Positions 18,245 to 27,800 of a stretch of DNA of 64,000 nucleotides are shown piece after piece (within the stretch, counting starts at the first letter, position 1; each line of letters begins with the position of its first letter). Position numbers and translations under genes: made by a program. This stretch comes from Mucilaginibacter defluvii (GTDB taxonomy: Bacteria > Bacteroidota > Bacteroidia > Sphingobacteriales > Sphingobacteriaceae): positions 797,074 to 861,073 of the forward strand of contig NZ_BAABJI010000004.1 of the NCBI RefSeq assembly GCF_039543225.1, written 5' to 3'. The notes under the pieces are model-generated. The model did no database searches, was not told the origin of the DNA, and worked only from the letters and a program-made list of their open reading frames with translations.

Positions 18245-18742
18245 CTATTGTTTTGAGAGATAATTTTCCAGTTGAACAAATGTGCCCGCATAACCTTGCT
18301 GCATGGATTGATGCAGATCGGTAAACACTTTTGTTTCATCATCAGTAGCGTTAATGGGCGCGGCGGTTAAGGTAAGTAAGGTTTTGCCTTCCGATTCCTC
18401 AAGGGTGAGCACATTCAGCACTTCTAATGGCCAGTTAGGGAAAAAAGGGCCGCGGGTAAGATTGCCGTCCTCGTCAGAAAATGAGCTTACAAACACCAGT
18501 TTGTCTGGTTCGTTTATCTCACTGAATTTGAACAATCCCCACATCTCGCCATGCTGCGAATTTAAATGGTAATGGAACAAGCCGCCCGGCGTAAGGTTAA
18601 ATTCCTTAACGGTTACGGTTGAACCTTGTGGCCCCCACCATTGGGCGAGTGCTTCCCGGTCTGTCCAGGCATTGAACACCATCCGGATAGGCGCGTTAAG
18701 TGTACGCCTTAAAACAAGTGACTGATTTGTAGTTTGTGTCAT
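18245..18742 (-). CDS. Single AHSA1/SRPBCC domain protein
   Basis: The 165-residue protein is one AHSA1-type domain, with VFNAWTDREALAQWWGPQGSTV near residues 22-43 and a C-terminal helix (DLHQSMQQGYAGTFVQLENYL). The stop of the ArsR-type gene overlaps its start by 4 bases, which indicates coupled translation. The pair of an ArsR-type regulator with an AHSA1 protein is very common in bacteria, and the AHSA1 proteins may sense or bind a small hydrophobic molecule; that role is inferred. Confidence 0.88.
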   Translation of the reverse strand: MTQTTNQSLVLRRTLNAPIRMVFNAWTDREALAQWWGPQGSTVTVKEFNLTPGGLFHYHLNSQHGEMWGLFKFSEINEPDKLVFVSSFSDEDGNLTRGPFFPNWPLEVLNVLTLEESEGKTLLTLTAAPINATDDETKVFTDLHQSMQQGYAGTFVQLENYLSKQ

Positions 18743-19071
18743 GGTTTATCGGTTTTAGTTTGTATTTGGTTAAGATATTGTTCGAGCGAATCAAGCCTGC
18801 TATTCCAGAATTTACGGTATTGCTCTATCCATTCGGCCACTTCGCTTAACTTATCAAACCGGCCCTCGCAGTAACGTTCGCGTCCCTTTTGCCTTATGGT
18901 AAGCAAGCCGCACTCGTGCAGTATTTTAACATGTAATGATACCGCCTGCCTGCTTACGTCAAACTTTTCGGCAAGGGCGTTTACATTTTGGGGTTGATTA
19001 GCTACCATGCCTAAAATGGCACGGCGGGTAGGGTCGGCAATGGCCTGGAAAACATCACGTCTGGCATCCAT
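18739..19071 (-). CDS. ArsR-family HTH transcriptional regulator
   Basis: The 110-residue protein is a winged helix of the ArsR/SmtB type: DPTRRAILGMVANQPQNVNALAEKFDVSRQAVSLHVKIL covers helices 2-5, followed by the wing GLLTIRQKGRERYCEGRFDKL. There is no CxC metal site in the recognition helix region, so it belongs to the non-metal ArsR branch usually encoded next to AHSA1 proteins. It is first in a four-gene leftward operon. Two copies of GCAA-N8-TTGC lie just upstream (19081-19122) and are good candidates for its own operator. Confidence 0.92.
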   Translation of the reverse strand: MDARRDVFQAIADPTRRAILGMVANQPQNVNALAEKFDVSRQAVSLHVKILHECGLLTIRQKGRERYCEGRFDKLSEVAEWIEQYRKFWNSRLDSLEQYLNQIQTKTDKP

Positions 19072-19080
19072 AAATAATAT

Positions 19081-19122
19081 GCAAGTATTTGCTTGCTAAT
19101 ATATACGCAATTAAATGCTTGC
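19081..19122. promoter_or_regulatory. Candidate ArsR operator: two GCAA-N8-TTGC inverted repeats
   Basis: Two copies, GCAAGTATTTGCTTGC (19081-19096) and GCAATTAAATGCTTGC (19107-19122), share the outer GCAA/TTGC arms and the same 8-base spacing and start 26 bases apart. They lie 10-51 bases ahead of the regulator's start codon, where autoregulatory operators are usual. Binding is inferred. Confidence 0.5.
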
Positions 19123-19162
19123 GCAAATTTATTTTACTTTTTAATAGACGCTTTTAAACAAC

Positions 19163-19192
19163 AAAGCCCCGTTGGCATAACAACAGGGCTTT
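19163..19192 (-). terminator. Intrinsic terminator of the RraA gene and its operon
   Basis: An AAAGCCC...GGGCTTT stem with an inner GTTG/CAAC continuation (19163-19192, one mismatch on each side) lies 19 bases past the stop of the RraA-like gene. On the minus strand it is followed by GTTGTTT. It closes the long SusCD/enzyme locus. Confidence 0.75.
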
Positions 19193-19210
19193 AATAAATA
19201 GTATGTTAAA

Positions 19211-20134
19211 CTACCAGGTACGTTTTTCCATAAACTGGTCTAACTGCGCACGGGTCATTTTCATTTCTTCGGGATGCTTTTCGAGCCATTTGATAAAGGC
19301 GTCTTTTATTTGTGCTGTCCATTGACTATCAATTTCGCCTGTGGTGTAAGTGCCTGCTTTGAGCATTTCTTGCCCAAACTTATCGCGCAAGCCAATAAAT
19401 TCAGCGGTGATAATTACCTTTTCGGCCAGATGAGCGGGGATAAACAATACGCCCTCCCGTTCTGAGATCACCAAGTCGCCGGGCAACACAATAGCCTGCC
19501 CTATGCGGATAGGTGTATTCAACCCCATCAACACCGACTCGGCCAGGTAGGATGGATCAAAATCGCGAACAAAAGCATTAAATCCATCTATTTTGGCCAG
19601 CCCTTGTAAGTCGCGGGCACCACCGTCAAAAATAACCCCGTTACCTGATTTTTTGAAGATAGAGTTGCCCAGGTTATCGCCAATCAGCGTACCGTCTTTC
19701 ACTTTGCCAAAACCATCGGCCACATACACATCGCCGGTGGTAAGCACATCAATAGGCCAGGCGTTGGTGTTGCCTTTTCGGCCCTGCTTATTACCGCGTT
19801 CTTTAATGTTCTTTTCAATATCGGGCCTTGCAGGCATAAACATGGCCGTTACCGCGCGGCCGACCACCGGTTTGTCGTTAACCGTTTTCCAGCCACGCTC
19901 AAACTGGTTGTTGTAACCCTCGTTGCGTAAAACCGTCCAGGCTTCTTCAATGCCTATGTTTTTGGCACGTTCTATCAGCGCGTCAGGTATTTTGGGGCGG
20001 CCATCCTTAAAACGTTCGCCTTTCCATTCCGAGGTGTAAAATATCAGTTCGTCGCGGGTGATGGTCTGGGCATTGGCATCAGCAAACCAACCTAACAATA
20101 CGCTTAAACCAATGGCAATCTTCTTAAATCTCAT
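19211..20134 (-). CDS. Exported RraA-like (HMG-aldolase-type) protein
   Basis: The 307-residue product has a Sec signal peptide (MRFKKIAIGLSVLLGWFADA, cut before NAQT or QT). The core holds the RraA/HMG-aldolase motif GDNLGNSIFKKSGNGVIFDGGARD near residues 150-173, with the conserved Arg-Asp pair used for substrate and metal binding, then GDLVISEREGVLFIP near 220. Non-RNase relatives cleave 4-hydroxy-4-methyl-2-oxoglutarate or related 2-keto acids into pyruvate or other products. The longer length (family about 160-230) comes from N- and C-terminal extensions. It is the last gene of the locus, 23 bases after the amidohydrolase; an aldolase step on a keto acid made by the PLP enzyme is inferred. 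Confidence 0.85.
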   Translation of the reverse strand: MRFKKIAIGLSVLLGWFADANAQTITRDELIFYTSEWKGERFKDGRPKIPDALIERAKNIGIEEAWTVLRNEGYNNQFERGWKTVNDKPVVGRAVTAMFMPARPDIEKNIKERGNKQGRKGNTNAWPIDVLTTGDVYVADGFGKVKDGTLIGDNLGNSIFKKSGNGVIFDGGARDLQGLAKIDGFNAFVRDFDPSYLAESVLMGLNTPIRIGQAIVLPGDLVISEREGVLFIPAHLAEKVIITAEFIGLRDKFGQEMLKAGTYTTGEIDSQWTAQIKDAFIKWLEKHPEEMKMTRAQLDQFMEKRTW

Positions 20135-20157
20135 ACAAATAAACTTCAGCTAACAAA

Positions 20158-21396
20158 TTAACGGATTGCGATAGGATTGGCAATGCCATTCAGATCGTAC
20201 ACTATTTTGCCTGCGCGTATGGTCAGTTCGCACTCCAGTTTTTTATCCGTTTCAACCTTGCGGCCGGTGTAATCAAACAAACCGAATTTGCCTTTGCGGA
20301 TGTTTAATACCGCCACATCAGCCTCGGCGCCAACGCTTAGGTTGCCTAATTCCTCGTGTTTTATTTCCATAGCGGGGTTTGAGGTTGAAGCCTTGATCAC
20401 GCTTTTCAGATCCATACCCAAAGCCAGGAATTTCGACATGGTTGTCAACATATCCTTCATGGCATTGTTCATGCTGCCGGTATGAATATCGGTACTGATA
20501 GAGCTCGGAAAAAAGCCCTCCTTTGCCGCCGGTATGGCCTGCGAAAATGCAAAGCTGATGCCGCCATAACCCACATCAAAATAAATACCGCGCTTGCGGG
20601 CCTCCAATACAAAGGGCTTTACCTTTTGCGTTTGCTGATCAACAATATATTCCCGGCCGTTTATCTGCGCAAAGCAATGTGTAAAAATATCGCCGGGGCG
20701 CAGGTGCTGCATAAACAATTCTTCAATGGGTAATGGCGGTTGGCTTCCGCCAAAGTCTATCATTACAGGTATATTACCGGCCTCTTTGCCTGCGGCCACG
20801 GCACGGTCAACCGGCGACCAGTCGTGCCCCTCATAATGCGCTACTTTAAAGCCTACAATGTAGTTTTTAAACCGTTTAGCCATTAATGCCGACATGCGGG
20901 TGTCCATATCATTCAAATTCTGCTCGTATCCACCGCGCATTCCCTCGCCAACAATGTTCAAAAAAGCCAGTACCCGGGTTTGCGATTGATCAATGGTTTG
21001 CTCCTTAAACGTAGTAAAAGTACGCCAGCCCGAACTGCCTGCATCAACCACGGTAGTTACACCATTACGAAAGGTAAAGCCATCCGGCGGCAGGGCCAGG
21101 TTGCCGTTCTCATACTGATGGTCGGGCGCGGTGCCAAAAAAATTATGCGAGTGAATATCGATCAGTCCGGGTGTAACGTAAAGGCCTTTCGCATCAACCG
21201 TTTGTTTGGCAGTACCGCTGATGTTTTTAGCTACCTTAACAATTTTGCCGTCAGCAATGGCTACATCCATTACCTCGTCAATGTTATTCTTAGGGTCGAT
21301 AACGTGGCCGTCCTTTATCAGTATGCTATAGGTTTGTGCCGATACCGCATTGCCCAAACATAGCGCCGTCAGTATTAAAACAAGTATCTTTTTCAT
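20158..21396 (-). CDS. Exported amidohydrolase/deacetylase-family metallohydrolase
   Basis: I use the second ATG (21394-21396), which opens a clear signal peptide MKKILVLILTALCLGNAVSA before QTYS, giving 412 residues. Metal-site features of the dihydroorotase/N-acyl-D-amino-acid deacylase superfamily are present: LIDIHSHNF (His82, His84), VGFKVAHYEGHDW with the likely carbamylated Lys near 190, FTHCFAQ near 245 and STDIHTGS near 310. The closest kind I recognise is the EF_0837/AHA_3915 group of amidohydrolases, which are found next to a SelA-like PLP enzyme. That is exactly the partner here, 42 bases upstream. It should hydrolyse an amide or cyclic amide; the substrate is unknown. Confidence 0.85.
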   Translation of the reverse strand: MKKILVLILTALCLGNAVSAQTYSILIKDGHVIDPKNNIDEVMDVAIADGKIVKVAKNISGTAKQTVDAKGLYVTPGLIDIHSHNFFGTAPDHQYENGNLALPPDGFTFRNGVTTVVDAGSSGWRTFTTFKEQTIDQSQTRVLAFLNIVGEGMRGGYEQNLNDMDTRMSALMAKRFKNYIVGFKVAHYEGHDWSPVDRAVAAGKEAGNIPVMIDFGGSQPPLPIEELFMQHLRPGDIFTHCFAQINGREYIVDQQTQKVKPFVLEARKRGIYFDVGYGGISFAFSQAIPAAKEGFFPSSISTDIHTGSMNNAMKDMLTTMSKFLALGMDLKSVIKASTSNPAMEIKHEELGNLSVGAEADVAVLNIRKGKFGLFDYTGRKVETDKKLECELTIRAGKIVYDLNGIANPIAIR

Positions 21397-21438
21397 GGTA
21401 TAATGTATCAAATAAGCAATTCCGTAAGATGCTTGATG

Positions 21439-22647
21439 TTAGGCTGATGCTTGTTGTAAAATAGCTTTAACCCGGTTAGCTACGATATCTATCTGGTCAG
21501 GACGTAACAGTACTACGCCAACAATCAGCGAGTCATCCCGCTCATTGGCCACTATGCTTGGGGTACCGCTTTTTAATGCCGCGACTACCTGTTTAGGGGT
21601 GGTTTTTATTTTAGCCCGATCCCAGTTCACAAACAAGCTAGGGAAGGCGTTTGCCGGTCCCGGATCAACCACCATGCGGGTTTTCACAGTCGGTACGGTT
21701 TCCAGTTTAGTGCCGATGGTCTTGGTACGCTGTTCCCAGTCGGCCCATTCCTTTTTATGGTCACGCTCCAGGTAAGCCTTCAAAGCGGCATACATACCAA
21801 ACATTTCTTCTTTATTCACCTTCATCGGTCTGCCTATCGGTGCCTCATGCGGACTATGGTTCAAACGCGCCGCGGCTATCAGATCCTTACGGCCAAACAA
21901 CAACCCGGCACTTTGCGGTCCGCGGATCATTTTACCACCAGAGAAGGTTACCAGGTCAAACCCCATCTTTTGAAACTTGAACAGGTTTTCAACAGGCGGT
22001 ACATCTGCCGCTGCATCCAGAAAGGTTGGGATATTTTTGGCCTTGGCTACCTTTAAAAACTCCTCGTGGGTAATGCTGCTTTTGCCGGCCGCGTTAAAAA
22101 ACAAAGCCATTACCGTGTTGCTGTTTATAGCGGCAGCCATAGCGGCAGCACCTTCAACTTCAATAATTTTGGCGCCGGTGGTAAGCACCGCCTGATCAAA
22201 CAAATACCTGTGCGATTTTTGCATGATTACCTCGGGGCGTGGGCCTGGTAGGTTGGGCAGCATTTTTATCTTTTGCTCATCGGTACCTGTAATGCAGGCG
22301 GCTGTGCCCAGTACCATGGCACATGCCGCGCCTGATGTTACCATCGCCGCTTCGCAGTGCAGCATTTCGGCAATTTTAGCACCGACTTTATCCTGTAATT
22401 CATAAAGATTGGCAAAATCATACGAGGTGGAGTTGATGGCCTCCAATACCTCCGGCAGCATCAGCGAGCCTGAAAGAAAGGTCATGGTAACCGACGCGTT
22501 TATCACCGGGGTAACGCCAAGCTCTTTAAAAAAATCGCGTTTAGGTGCCGTAGTTGCTTCAGGGGTAACAGCGCTTGCTGCTTTAGCTGTCAGCGCCCCC
22601 GCAAAGGGGAGCATTGACAGGCTTTTTATAACGTTTCTACGTTTCAT
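21439..22647 (-). CDS. Tat-exported SelA/DgaE-like PLP-dependent enzyme
   Basis: The 402-residue enzyme (start taken at the second Met, 22647; the first Met at 22653 is also possible) begins MKRRNVIKSLSMLPFAGAL, a twin-arginine signal ending near AKAASA. The catalytic part shows the fold-type I PLP site FSGGKMIRGPQSAG near residue 236, whose Lys would carry the cofactor, and the SelA-like opening GVTPVINASVTMTFLSGSLM. The family includes DgaE, D-glucosaminate-6-phosphate ammonia-lyase, which removes an amino group through an enamine. Here it would act in the periplasm, which is unusual. RidA is encoded 29 bases upstream and the amidohydrolase downstream, so a lyase role is inferred. Confidence 0.85.
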   Translation of the reverse strand: MKRRNVIKSLSMLPFAGALTAKAASAVTPEATTAPKRDFFKELGVTPVINASVTMTFLSGSLMLPEVLEAINSTSYDFANLYELQDKVGAKIAEMLHCEAAMVTSGAACAMVLGTAACITGTDEQKIKMLPNLPGPRPEVIMQKSHRYLFDQAVLTTGAKIIEVEGAAAMAAAINSNTVMALFFNAAGKSSITHEEFLKVAKAKNIPTFLDAAADVPPVENLFKFQKMGFDLVTFSGGKMIRGPQSAGLLFGRKDLIAAARLNHSPHEAPIGRPMKVNKEEMFGMYAALKAYLERDHKKEWADWEQRTKTIGTKLETVPTVKTRMVVDPGPANAFPSLFVNWDRAKIKTTPKQVVAALKSGTPSIVANERDDSLIVGVVLLRPDQIDIVANRVKAILQQASA

Positions 22648-22676
22648 TATCAAAGTTTAATGGTGGTTTTAACCGA

Positions 22677-23135
22677 TCATACATAGGCAATGCAGTCCAT
22701 CTCAACCAGCGAGTCGCCGGGTACGCCGCCTTTGGCAACAGCTACTGTGGTACGCACCGGAGGTTTTTTACCGAAACGGCCTTTGTATACCTCGTTCATG
22801 CCCTTATAATCGGCAATATCGTTCAGATAAACATTCACCTTCAGCACTTTCTCCATTGATGAGCCCGCTTTTTTCAGCTCCTGCTCCAGTTCTTTCAGCA
22901 CGATCTCGGTGTGGGCTTTAATTTCAAACGGTGCGGTGTGCGCGCCTTTACCGGCTATAAAGATCATGTTACCCAGTTTGGTTGAGCCTGAAAACAGCGG
23001 GACATCATCCTGCATGGTAACATTGTTTACTTCCTTCTCTTCCGCCGCCTGTACCGGGGCTGCCTTAGCTAAGCCAAAAACAGATAAACCGGCTACTGAT
23101 GCCAACATTTTTTTTACGATCGATCTTCTTTCCAT
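22677..23135 (-). CDS. Tat-exported RidA-family enamine/imine deaminase
   Basis: The ATG at 23133-23135 gives 152 residues, starting MERRSIVKKMLASVAGLSVF, a Tat signal (RRSIVK) with likely cleavage after AAPVQA. The mature part is a RidA/YjgF domain: LFSGSTKLGNMIFIAGKGAHT near 50-70, KVNVYLNDIADYKGMNEVY near 100-118, and PPVRTTVAVAKGG plus LVEMDCIAYV at the end. The Arg of VRTTVAVA and the Glu of VEMDC match the carboxylate-binding Arg and catalytic Glu of active RidA. RidA proteins hydrolyse 2-aminoacrylate-type intermediates released by PLP enzymes. Being next to one, and exported like it, is strong context. Confidence 0.9.
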   Translation of the reverse strand: MERRSIVKKMLASVAGLSVFGLAKAAPVQAAEEKEVNNVTMQDDVPLFSGSTKLGNMIFIAGKGAHTAPFEIKAHTEIVLKELEQELKKAGSSMEKVLKVNVYLNDIADYKGMNEVYKGRFGKKPPVRTTVAVAKGGVPGDSLVEMDCIAYV

Positions 23136-23187
23136 TGTATTAATTGTTTGTTTTTCCTTTATGTTGAATATGACTAAGTTAAAGAAT

Positions 23188-23228
23188 GAATAGCCCGCCG
23201 GCAAATCATTAAACCGGCGGGACTATTC
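23188..23228 (-). terminator. Strong hairpin between susD and the enzyme genes
   Basis: A 14-bp GC-rich stem with a one-base bulge (23188-23201 with 23214-23228) and a 12-base loop lies between the SusD stop and the RidA start. On the minus strand it is followed by ATTCTTTAAC. It could partly terminate or stabilise the SusCD part of the message so that binding proteins exceed enzymes. Confidence 0.55.
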
Positions 23229-23259
23229 GCCACTTAACTAACCAAATTCTTTTTATTTG

Positions 23260-24789
23260 TTATGGACGATCCCACCACATGCGGGTCAGAAACTCATCCG
23301 GGCCCTGGCGGGCAATAGCTGCTCTGTAGTTGGTTCCGTTTAAATTTTGCTCCGTTGCCGGGTATAAAAACCGCCTGAATATTTTACCTCCGGTAGCATT
23401 GCCCACATAATTATTAGGGGTAAGCTTAGGATAGCCGGTGCGCCTGTAGGTATTCCAGGTTTCGGTAGCATTAGGGTAAACGCCCACCCAAAACTGGGTG
23501 TATATCTGCTCTAACTGCGCATCAACAGTACCGGCAGTATTCAGCTTATGGTAACGGATGTAAGTTTGTATCTGATTGTCAGATATATTACCCGCGCCGG
23601 TACCAAACTGCGCCCACTGCCTCATGGCGGCGCTTATGCCATTCTCGTAAGCCACACTTGCCGATGCACCTGTGTACCACCCGCGCAAAGCGGCCTCGGC
23701 CAACAAAAAGTTAGTTTCGGCATTGGTGAGTAGTAAGTACGGGCTATTAAATTGTAATATGGTTGCCGGGTTAGGCTCCGAGTAGGTTACAAAGTCAGCC
23801 GGTTTGGTGCCCAACATGGCCGACATGCCTTTTTGTATGGCTGATATAGTATCGGGAGTTGTACCATTCCATACAACCGAAAGCACACCCAGGCGCGGAT
23901 CGTTATTAGTTTTCAGGAAGTTAATGAAAACATCTTGGAATTTTCCACCTTCCGGGTTACTGTTACCGTTAGCCGCAATATAATCGGAGTTATACAAATT
24001 CAACGCGAGCGGGTTTTTGTTGATATCCTGCCCGGTTAATACGTAACCGGTAACCTTGGCAACATCGGCATCATCCAGTATCACGCCACCGGCAATAGCC
24101 TTTTTGGCCCAGGTTTCGGCAGCGGCAATGTCAACCTTGGTCATGCGCATGGCCAAACGCAGCATTAACGAGTAGGAAAACTTTTTCCACTGAGCCATAT
24201 TGCCTTTGTAAATAAGGTCGGCAGCGCCGAAGCCTGCACCTGTAGTATTAATTGCAGTGGCAGCCTCATCAAGCTCCTTCAACATGTCGGCGTAGATGTT
24301 TTTTTGTTCATCGTAAACCGGCATATATAAATCATCCGTATAGCCCTTACCAGCCTGGCTGTAGGGCACATCGCCATACAAATCCGTAATGCGGCTAAAG
24401 CAATAGGCCCGCCATATACGTGCGCATTGCAATTGGTTTGACAGGGCGGCATCGCTCCCTAAAGCGGTTATTACCTGGGTTATCTCATTTATTTCCTTCG
24501 GGTAAGCGTTGTTGAATACCGTCCACGATTGCTGGCTTTGGCTCAGTACATACTTGGCTCCAAAGCCTGCCACGTCATTATAGCTGGTAGTGTACTGCAT
24601 GGTGCCTTGTAAAAGGTTAAGCACATCGCCCGCACCGTCAAGTACTGATTTGGTGAACACAAATGCCGGAGTAGGGTTAGGTGATGTGTTAGGGTTGGTG
24701 TTCATCTCCTCAAAACCCTTATCGCACGCCTGCAAACCCAATATGCCAACTGTAAGTAGCGCTATATATTTTTTTAAGTTTCTTTTCAT
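23260..24789 (-). CDS. SusD/RagB-family nutrient-binding lipoprotein
   Basis: The 509-residue surface lipoprotein has a lipobox LGLQAC (signal MKRNLKKYIALLTVGILG) and then the SusD-like_2 type start DKGFEEMNTNPNTSPNP. NFLLAEAALRGWYTGASA near residue 360 is the conserved TPR-like segment of SusD. It binds substrate at the lid of the SusC channel. It is 40 bases downstream of susC. No glycoside hydrolase is encoded nearby, so the ligand is probably not a polysaccharide. Confidence 0.93.
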   Translation of the reverse strand: MKRNLKKYIALLTVGILGLQACDKGFEEMNTNPNTSPNPTPAFVFTKSVLDGAGDVLNLLQGTMQYTTSYNDVAGFGAKYVLSQSQQSWTVFNNAYPKEINEITQVITALGSDAALSNQLQCARIWRAYCFSRITDLYGDVPYSQAGKGYTDDLYMPVYDEQKNIYADMLKELDEAATAINTTGAGFGAADLIYKGNMAQWKKFSYSLMLRLAMRMTKVDIAAAETWAKKAIAGGVILDDADVAKVTGYVLTGQDINKNPLALNLYNSDYIAANGNSNPEGGKFQDVFINFLKTNNDPRLGVLSVVWNGTTPDTISAIQKGMSAMLGTKPADFVTYSEPNPATILQFNSPYLLLTNAETNFLLAEAALRGWYTGASASVAYENGISAAMRQWAQFGTGAGNISDNQIQTYIRYHKLNTAGTVDAQLEQIYTQFWVGVYPNATETWNTYRRTGYPKLTPNNYVGNATGGKIFRRFLYPATEQNLNGTNYRAAIARQGPDEFLTRMWWDRP

Positions 24790-24829
24790 CTCAAATTGTC
24801 CTTTTAATTATTAATGGATCAATGCCTAA

Positions 24830-27800
24830 TTAAAACTTAACCATCAGGTTTAAACCGAAACTGCGGGTACGCGGCAAACCGAACGACTCAAAACCCTGTG
24901 CCCGGTCATTGGTAAAGCTTGATTCCGGGTCAAAATTATCGGTCTGGCTATACAGCGTTAACAGGTTGCGGGCTACAAAGGCAATGCTTGCTCCCTGTAG
25001 TTTGGCAAACTTCAGCTTATCGACAGGAATGTTGTAGCTTAGTATAACCTGGCGCAGTTTAACAAAGCTGGCATCGTGCAAAAAGAGTTCGGAATATGAT
25101 TTATAGTTATCATAATAAGTACGCAGATCGGCTACAGGCACTGTACGCGAGTATGAATTACCGGCTTGGTCAACACCGCTTACAGTTAAGCCACCGTCAC
25201 GGCCAGGTAAAGTACTTTTCATCAGGCCCAAGCGAGTACCGTAAATTTCCATCAGCGATAGTATCTTGTTGCCAAACTTGCCATCAACCAATACATTCAG
25301 GCTAAACCTCTTGTATTTAAAATCATTGGTTAAGCCCATGGTTAACGGCGCAACGCCATTACCTAAGGTTTGCAGTGGGGTAGCAACAGGCAAGCCGGTA
25401 GTTGCATTAAATACCACATTGCCCGCGGCATCGCGCTGCATACGGGTACCCACAATGCTGCCAAAAGGCTGGCCAACAATATTGTTGATGTAGCCCCAGC
25501 CGTTTACCGATGATGCCATCTGGATCTGATTTAAACCGGCCGCGAGTTTTAAAACCTCATTTTTATTATAGGCTACGTTATAGCTGGCGCTCCAGGTAAA
25601 ATTGTTGGTTTTTACCGGCGTGCCGTTCACCAAACCCTCAATACCTTTATTGCTTAACTCACCTACGTTAAGTATAACAGCATTATAACTTGATGTGCCC
25701 GATATGGCAACTTCTACGATATCATCAGTTGTTTTACGATTATATACTGTCAGATCGAAACCTATTCGGTTATTTAAAAACCGTGCTTCCACACCGGCCT
25801 CGGTAGTAGTTGAGGTGTATGGCCGCAGGTTTCTGTTGGTCATCACGGTGCTTGATACGTTTTGCAGCGGCTGCCCAGAACTCGGCACCATTAAAAACGC
25901 TTGATTTATAGCATATGGCCCGGGCGCGCCGCCGCCTACCTGCGCCCATGATGCACGCACCTTGGCATAAGTGATTGACTGCGGCATTTTAAATGCTTCG
26001 GACAGTACAAAACTGCCGCCTACTGAAGGGTAGAAGATACTGTTGTTTTGCGGACTAAGCGTTGAAAACCAATCCTGCCGGCCGGTAAAGGTCAGGTAAG
26101 CAAAGTTTTTGTAACTCAAATCGGCCGATCCCATTAAGGAGTTGATGGCGGTTTTGTAATTAGTTGGTGTGGTAGATATTGTCGATAAATTAAGTGGGCT
26201 ATAGAAGTATGGAATAATATAGTTTGCGCCTACAATATTTACTTGATTGTAAACCGAGCGCTGCTGGTTTGCACCGACAAAGGCGGAAATGCCGAAGTCC
26301 TTCACCTGGGTATTATAATTTAGCGTTACCAATGCGTTGGTTTCTGATGCATCTGCTTTCAACTCATTATACTGGCCATTGAGTACATATAAAGTGCCTG
26401 TCGGGATGATGTACTTATAGTTGTAATTATAAAAGTCGCGGCTTACCACACCCTTTATAGACAAGCTTTTAAGGAACTGATAAGTTACTCCGGCCTGGCC
26501 GATAAAGCGGTTCTTAGTATCCTTTTGCTGATACTTGTTCACTACAAAGTAGCTGTTTGAGGCGATGGATGCATCATTCCACGGAATTTCGTTGCCGTTG
26601 GCATCATAACCCGGGTCAAGCCAGCGGATGTCGGCGGTATTGGCAATCATGTAAGGCGTCCAGTTAGGGTTACCCAATGCGTCACCTGCGCTCGCACGGT
26701 TTTTGGCATTCTCAATATTATACTGTGCCGAAGCTTCAAAGCTCAATTTTGTACCCAGCTTACCGCTTACGTTAAGGTTTCCTGTTTTACGGTTAAAATC
26801 GCTGTTCGGCAAAATGCTTTTACTATCCAGGTCAGACATGGAGAAGCGATAGGTTACCGCCTCGGTACCGCCGGTAAAAGCAACCGTATTGGTTAAGTTG
26901 GTACCTGTACGGTAAAAGTTTTTGATGTTATCCTTTTGTGCCGTGTAAGCATGCTCAAGTCCGTCAAAACCTACATACGTTGAGCCGTCAATACGCGCAC
27001 CGAACGAGCGGCGGCCGGTTTGTATGGCGGCGGCCTGTGTCATCGGTTTTACACCGCCATCGCCTTGGCCATACTCATACTGCCAGTCAGGGAATACGGA
27101 CGGGCTCTCCGCCGTGAAGGTTGAGTTATACTCCACACCGATACCTTTACCAGCACGGCCTTTTTTGGTGGTGATCAAAATAACGCCGTTGGCAGCCCTC
27201 GCGCCATAAAGCGCGGCGGCGGTACCACCTTTTAATACGCTCATGGATTCAATATCATCCGGGTTAATGCCCGCAATACCATCACCACGGTCAACGTTGC
27301 CCCCGCCCGCATTGGTAGAGGCGCTACCGCCCGGTACCGTGTTGTCAATAGGCATACCGTTTACCACATATAATGGCTGATTGCTGCCTGACAGGGAGCC
27401 ATTACCGCGTATCAATACCCTGCTCGATCCGCCCGGCCCGGTTGATAGGCCTGTGGCGTTAACACCGGCCACTTTACCGGTTAAAGCGTTGGCTACGTTA
27501 TTCTCGCGTGCCTGGGTAAATTCGTCACCCTTAACCTCGGTTACGGCGTAGGCCAGTGCTTTCTTTTGCTTAGAGATACCAAGAGCGGTTACCACCACCT
27601 CGTTCAGTTCTTTTTTATTTTCAGCCAGCTGCACGTCAATCGTACTGCGGCCGTTAACGTTTATCTCCTGGGTAATAAAACCCATGTACGAGAATACCAG
27701 GATGCTGTTATCGTCCGGCGCGGTAATGGTATAGCGGCCGTCTGCATTGGTTACGGTGCCATTGTTGCTGCCTTTTATCATTACGCTTACGCCTATCAGC

